Assembly: GCF_003350925.1 (NCBI RefSeq)
Contig: NZ_KZ857179.1
Span: 196,848 to 260,847, forward strand
Length of the DNA stretch: 64,000 nt
Direction: 5' to 3'
Origin: Dyella tabacisoli
GTDB lineage: Bacteria > Pseudomonadota > Gammaproteobacteria > Xanthomonadales > Rhodanobacteraceae
The notes beneath the pieces are model-generated. The model saw only the letters and a list, made by a program, of their open reading frames with translations. It made no database searches and was not told the DNA's origin. The translations under genes and the position numbers were made by a program. Each line of letters opens with the position of its first letter. Within the stretch, counting starts at the first letter, position 1. Positions 60,953 to 64,000 of the stretch are shown piece by piece.

Positions 60953-63007
60953 TCAACGCGTACTACTAGGCACCGCAGCCCCGCTTGAAGCCGCCTCAGC
61001 CGGCATCACCACCGCATTCGCCGGACAAGTCACCGCCCTGCGCGGAGTCCTGCCATTGGGAAGACTATACGTCGCACCAATCGCCGGCATGCGCTCGGCC
61101 AGGGTTACCGCCTTGCCGCTGATGCGCCAGTCGTAGATCACACTGAACGCCATCACCCGCGCAACGTATTCGCGGGTTTCCTTGAACGGAATAGTGGCGG
61201 TGAACAGATCCGGCGCCAGGCTGCCGCGTGCGGCCAGCCATTGGTCGACTCGGCCTGGGCCGGCGTTATAGGCGGCGCTGGCCAGCCATGGGGCACCGTT
61301 GAAACGGGCGGCCATTTGCGCCAGGTAGCGAGTGCCCAGGGCGATATTGGTGATCGGGTCGTACAAGGTATCGCCGCCGCCCCAGGCGAGGCCGTTGCGT
61401 TTGGCGACCAGGGCAGCGGTGCTGGGCAGCAACTGCATCAGGCCACGAGCATCGGCACCGGAGCGGGCGTCGCTCATCCAGGCGCTTTCGGCGCGCAAGA
61501 TGGCATAGGCCCACGCCGGGTCGATGCCGGCTTGTTCGGCTTGCGGCACCAGGCCATCTTGGCCGGCCAACGGAAAGCGGTGCTCGTAATAGCGCAACGC
61601 ATCGCCACTGTTGAGTACAAAGACCGCGCGGTCGTACCAGCCACGGCGATAAGCGAGATCGACGGCTTGGCGCAACGTTGCGGGATCGGCGCCATTCAGC
61701 GCCTGGGTCCATTCGCGCCGTGCCGGCTTTGGCATATCTATCGCGTACAGCTCGAACGCGCGTTGCAGTCCCCGGTTGGCGAGCAGCGACTGTTCGCGCT
61801 GCGGATCGTTGGTCATGGCGAGTGGGCAGATCGCATAGCCGCTGTCGATGCGGTCAGCGGCGAGAAAGCCGAAATAGCTGGGTTCTTGCGCCAGCGGGGC
61901 AAGCAGGCGGCGGGCTTCGGCATCGCGGTTGAGCGCGCTGAGTGCACGGGCGCGGAACCAGCGCCATTCGCCATCTTGCTTCTGCGCGTCGGGCATCGCA
62001 TCGATCGCGGCCAGTACGCTTTTCCAATCTTGCTGCGACAGCGCTACGCGTACACGCCACTCGCGGCTGGCATCGGTTTGTGCCGATGCAGGCAGCTCGG
62101 CGAGCCGAGCCAATGCGGTTTCGTTGAAATCAGTGGCATGGAAGACCGCCAGTGCACTCATGATGCGGCCACGCTGTGCGGGGCTGAAATTGAAGTGGCT
62201 TTGCAGTTTTTGCCAGGCCTGATCGGCGGTGACGGACTGACGGCGGGCCAGCCGCTCCAGCGCCAGCATGGCCGCCTGGCGATGGCGTGGCGTATCGGGC
62301 CACTTCGCTGCTACGGCAACCGCACCGCCGGGATCGCGCAAGGCCATGCCGATGCGTTGCCCGGCTTGTACTTCATCGGCGGGAAGCCAGTTGGCGAGCG
62401 AGCTGATGGTGCCGCCTTGATTGGCATCGGCGGCGCGGTCGATGCGCTCCCACAGTCGTGCGTTGGTGAGCAGGCCCTGGTCGTGTGCGGCGTCGAGTGC
62501 CGGATCACAGGCGCTGGGCAGCGCCGATTTGGCCCACAGCGCAGACAAATCCTTATCGAAATCCAGCTTTTCGCCCTTGCTGAGCCGCGCCTGCAATGCG
62601 TTACAGCTCAAGGCATCGCCGAGGCCGGGCTGATACAGCGCCAGAAAGCCGTCCCAATCTTTGCGGCGAGCCAGTTCGAGCAGGTAGTCGCGGCGTAGGT
62701 CGCTGGCTGGGATCAGGTCAGGATAGCGGCGCAGGTAATCCTCCACCGGAGCGCGATCCATGGTGCGCAGGTCACGGCTGAGTGCGGCGGCTTCCAAATA
62801 GGGATAGAGCGGATAGTTGACCAGCCCCTTGGCCTGTTCACGCCAACTCTCGTCACCTTGCTTGGCGGCGGCATAGGCTTGCTTGAACGCGGTGCGCTGA
62901 GCGGCATTCGGCTCGGCGGCCATGACCGCGCTGCTGGCCAGCAACCAGCCCGTCACGATGACAAGCAGGCGCGAGGTGCGGCGTGGCCGCGATAAGTGAT
63001 GAGACAT
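60953..63007 (-). CDS. slt: Soluble lytic murein transglycosylase
   Basis: 684 residues, AAGGA seven bases before the ATG, signal peptide ending SSAVMAA|EP. A long alpha-superhelical U and L domain (about 30-480) is followed by the catalytic SLT domain: YAILRAESAWMSDARSGADARGLMQLLPSTAA, with the catalytic Glu in RAES, then GTRYLAQMAARFNGAPWLASAAYNAGPGRVDQWL. It cleaves glycan strands of peptidoglycan with 1,6-anhydro formation in the periplasm. The length and both ends match Slt70. Confidence 0.93.
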   Translation of the reverse strand: MSHHLSRPRRTSRLLVIVTGWLLASSAVMAAEPNAAQRTAFKQAYAAAKQGDESWREQAKGLVNYPLYPYLEAAALSRDLRTMDRAPVEDYLRRYPDLIPASDLRRDYLLELARRKDWDGFLALYQPGLGDALSCNALQARLSKGEKLDFDKDLSALWAKSALPSACDPALDAAHDQGLLTNARLWERIDRAADANQGGTISSLANWLPADEVQAGQRIGMALRDPGGAVAVAAKWPDTPRHRQAAMLALERLARRQSVTADQAWQKLQSHFNFSPAQRGRIMSALAVFHATDFNETALARLAELPASAQTDASREWRVRVALSQQDWKSVLAAIDAMPDAQKQDGEWRWFRARALSALNRDAEARRLLAPLAQEPSYFGFLAADRIDSGYAICPLAMTNDPQREQSLLANRGLQRAFELYAIDMPKPARREWTQALNGADPATLRQAVDLAYRRGWYDRAVFVLNSGDALRYYEHRFPLAGQDGLVPQAEQAGIDPAWAYAILRAESAWMSDARSGADARGLMQLLPSTAALVAKRNGLAWGGGDTLYDPITNIALGTRYLAQMAARFNGAPWLASAAYNAGPGRVDQWLAARGSLAPDLFTATIPFKETREYVARVMAFSVIYDWRISGKAVTLAERMPAIGATYSLPNGRTPRRAVTCPANAVVMPAEAASSGAAVPSSTR

Positions 63008-63071
63008 GGACGGTCCTTGTGGCGATTCTCAGGGATTGTAGTTGTCGGGCACAGGGAGATCGTGAATGGAG

Positions 63072-63173
63072 CGGGGAATGGGGGATGGGGAACGGGGAAC
63101 ATGCGGCTTGAGTGGTGGTTGTGGTGTCGCGTTCTTTTTTTAGGCGGGGAACAGGGAACGGGGAATGGGGAAC
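63072..63173. repeat. Two GGGGAAC-type heptamer clusters upstream of slt
   Basis: Clusters at 63072-63100 and 63145-63173 each hold about four GGGGAAC/GGGGAAT/GGGGGAT units. Each is followed by ATGCGG or ATGAAG and, later, a CGCGTTCTTTTTT segment, as in the gspI element. They are the purine arms facing the pyrimidine array at 63266. Confidence 0.75.
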
Positions 63174-63265
63174 ATGAAGTTCGAGGGGATATGGCAGGTC
63201 CGCGTTCTTTTTTGAACTTTCTTTGTTTTTGCTCTTGCTTTTTTGCTTCTGCTTTTTAGGCTTTT

Positions 63266-63349
63266 CCCCGTTCCCCGTTCCCCGTTCCCCGTTCCCCGTT
63301 CCCCGTTCCCCGTTCCCCGTTCCCCGTTCCCCGTTCCCCGTTCCCCGTT
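63266..63349. repeat. Perfect 12-unit CCCCGTT tandem array
   Basis: Twelve exact copies of CCCCGTT run without interruption from 63266 to 63349, ending 52 bases before the ATG of the GH17 gene. It is the pyrimidine arm of the heptamer family. A perfect array of this size is expected to change length by slippage. The rest of 63008-63401 holds no gene apart from these repeats. Confidence 0.95.
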
Positions 63350-63401
63350 AAACTCCACGGCTCTCGACGCGCCACAGCAGGCGCAGACCAACAGGAACCC
63401 C

Positions 63402-64000
63402 ATGCCGCCACAGCCTTCGCATTCGTCCCGCGCGCTTTGGCCGGCGTGGTTGATTCTCGGCCTCGTCGCTGGTTTGGGTGCGCTGTGGTGGTGGCATATC
63501 GGGCGGCCGGTGGATTTGCCGGAGGCGCCATCGGCACGCATTAGCTGCGTTTCTTATGCGCCATTTCGCGAGCCGGGCGAGACACCGTTCGACTTGAACG
63601 CTTTTGTCAGCCCGCAGCGGATCGACGCCGATCTTCGCGCGTTGTCGCAGCGCTTCGATTGCGTGCGCACGTATTCGCAAAGTCATGGTCTCGATGCGGT
63701 GCCGGCCATTGCCGGTCGTTATGGCATGAAAGTGTTGATGGGCATTTGGCTGGGGCGCGATGCCAAATCCAACGCGCAGGAGATCAAGCAAGGCATCGCT
63801 ACGGCGCAAGCGAACCCGCAGGTATTGCGTGGCGTGATCGTCGGCAACGAGGTGCTGCTGCGCGGGGAGTTGTCGCCGAAAGCGTTGACGGCTTTTGTGC
63901 GCGAAGTGCGCGCTGCCGTGCCGACCTCGGTGCCGGTGACTTATGCCGATGTGTGGGAGTTCTGGCTGCGCTACCCGCAGATGGCCGAGGCGGTGGATTA
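63402..64000 (+). CDS. Glycoside hydrolase family 17-like protein (runs off the window)
   Basis: At least 199 residues from ATG 63402 (AGGAA upstream). A membrane span lies at about 14-32 (WPAWLILGLVAGLGALWWW), followed by a GH17-type TIM-barrel start: ISCVSYAPFREPGETPF, ADLRALSQRFDCVRTYSQSHGLDAVPAIAGRYGMKVLMGIWLG and the acid/base motif VIVGNEVLLRGELSP (Glu in GNE). GH17 proteins act on beta-1,3-glucan. In Xanthomonadales such a domain is often followed by a glycosyltransferase-2 domain in one long membrane protein; the end is outside the window. The perfect heptamer array sits in its 5' region. Confidence 0.85.
   Translation, partial: MPPQPSHSSRALWPAWLILGLVAGLGALWWWHIGRPVDLPEAPSARISCVSYAPFREPGETPFDLNAFVSPQRIDADLRALSQRFDCVRTYSQSHGLDAVPAIAGRYGMKVLMGIWLGRDAKSNAQEIKQGIATAQANPQVLRGVIVGNEVLLRGELSPKALTAFVREVRAAVPTSVPVTYADVWEFWLRYPQMAEAVD

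Noticed and set aside
63266-63349. CRISPR-like array
   Set aside because: The unit is 7 bp with no spacers and no cas genes; it is a simple tandem repeat.

Overview
The window is high-GC chromosomal DNA from a Gram-negative gammaproteobacterium, most likely the Rhodanobacteraceae/Xanthomonadaceae side (Dyella, Rhodanobacter, Luteibacter or a relative). This rests on the type II secretion gene order E-F-G-H-I-J-K-L-M-N-D, which is the Xanthomonas xps order, on candidate Clp/CRP sites at the fimbrial locus, and on protein style. It is inference; no rRNA or other marker gene is present.

Layout. 1-5.6 kb holds housekeeping and stress genes: aldo/keto reductase start, LysR regulator, glutathione-dependent formaldehyde dehydrogenase (frmA), NYN-domain protein, methyltransferase-like lipoprotein, rluE and tatD. 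5.7-7.6 kb is a secreted subtilase behind a hairpin-rich leader. 7.9-19.6 kb is a complete xps-type type II secretion operon (gspE to gspD); the subtilase next to it is a plausible substrate. 19.7-25.7 kb has hrpB and two small regulator/oxidoreductase pairs. 25.9-30.5 kb is a possible metal-related locus: a promoter with an embedded CsoR/FrmR-like dyad, a small unknown protein, an AdoMet-decarboxylase-like protein without the catalytic serine, an Nramp-related transporter with altered metal-site motifs, and an OprB-type porin. 30.6-34.2 kb has secreted DUF2167 and DUF3300 proteins. 35.4-43.8 kb has dbpA, a sugar MFS transporter, an arsR plus cupin-DUF2867 pair, rluF, an ABC exporter and ferredoxin-NADP reductase. 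44-50.7 kb is a chaperone-usher fimbrial operon with two tandem adhesins. 51.1-55.6 kb is a regulated membrane protein/XRE/hydrolase/NatAB-like ABC operon. 55.9-64 kb has a DUF3820 protein, an MFS exporter, a quinone reductase, a B12-radical SAM protein, a lytic transglycosylase and the start of a GH17 protein.

Three dispersed repeat families stand out. (1) A 250-300 bp multi-hairpin element occurs six times between genes, in both orientations. Its stems change sequence between copies while staying base-paired, including one pair seen as C-G, A-T and T-A. (2) Inverted arrays of the heptamer GGGGAAC/GTTCCCC lie inside the 5' ends of four consecutive pseudopilin genes (gspG-J), in frame, and form a perfect 12-unit tandem array before the GH17 gene. 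(3) Short REP-like G/C palindromes occur at about nine intergenic sites. Families 1 and 2 are the most interesting content of the window.
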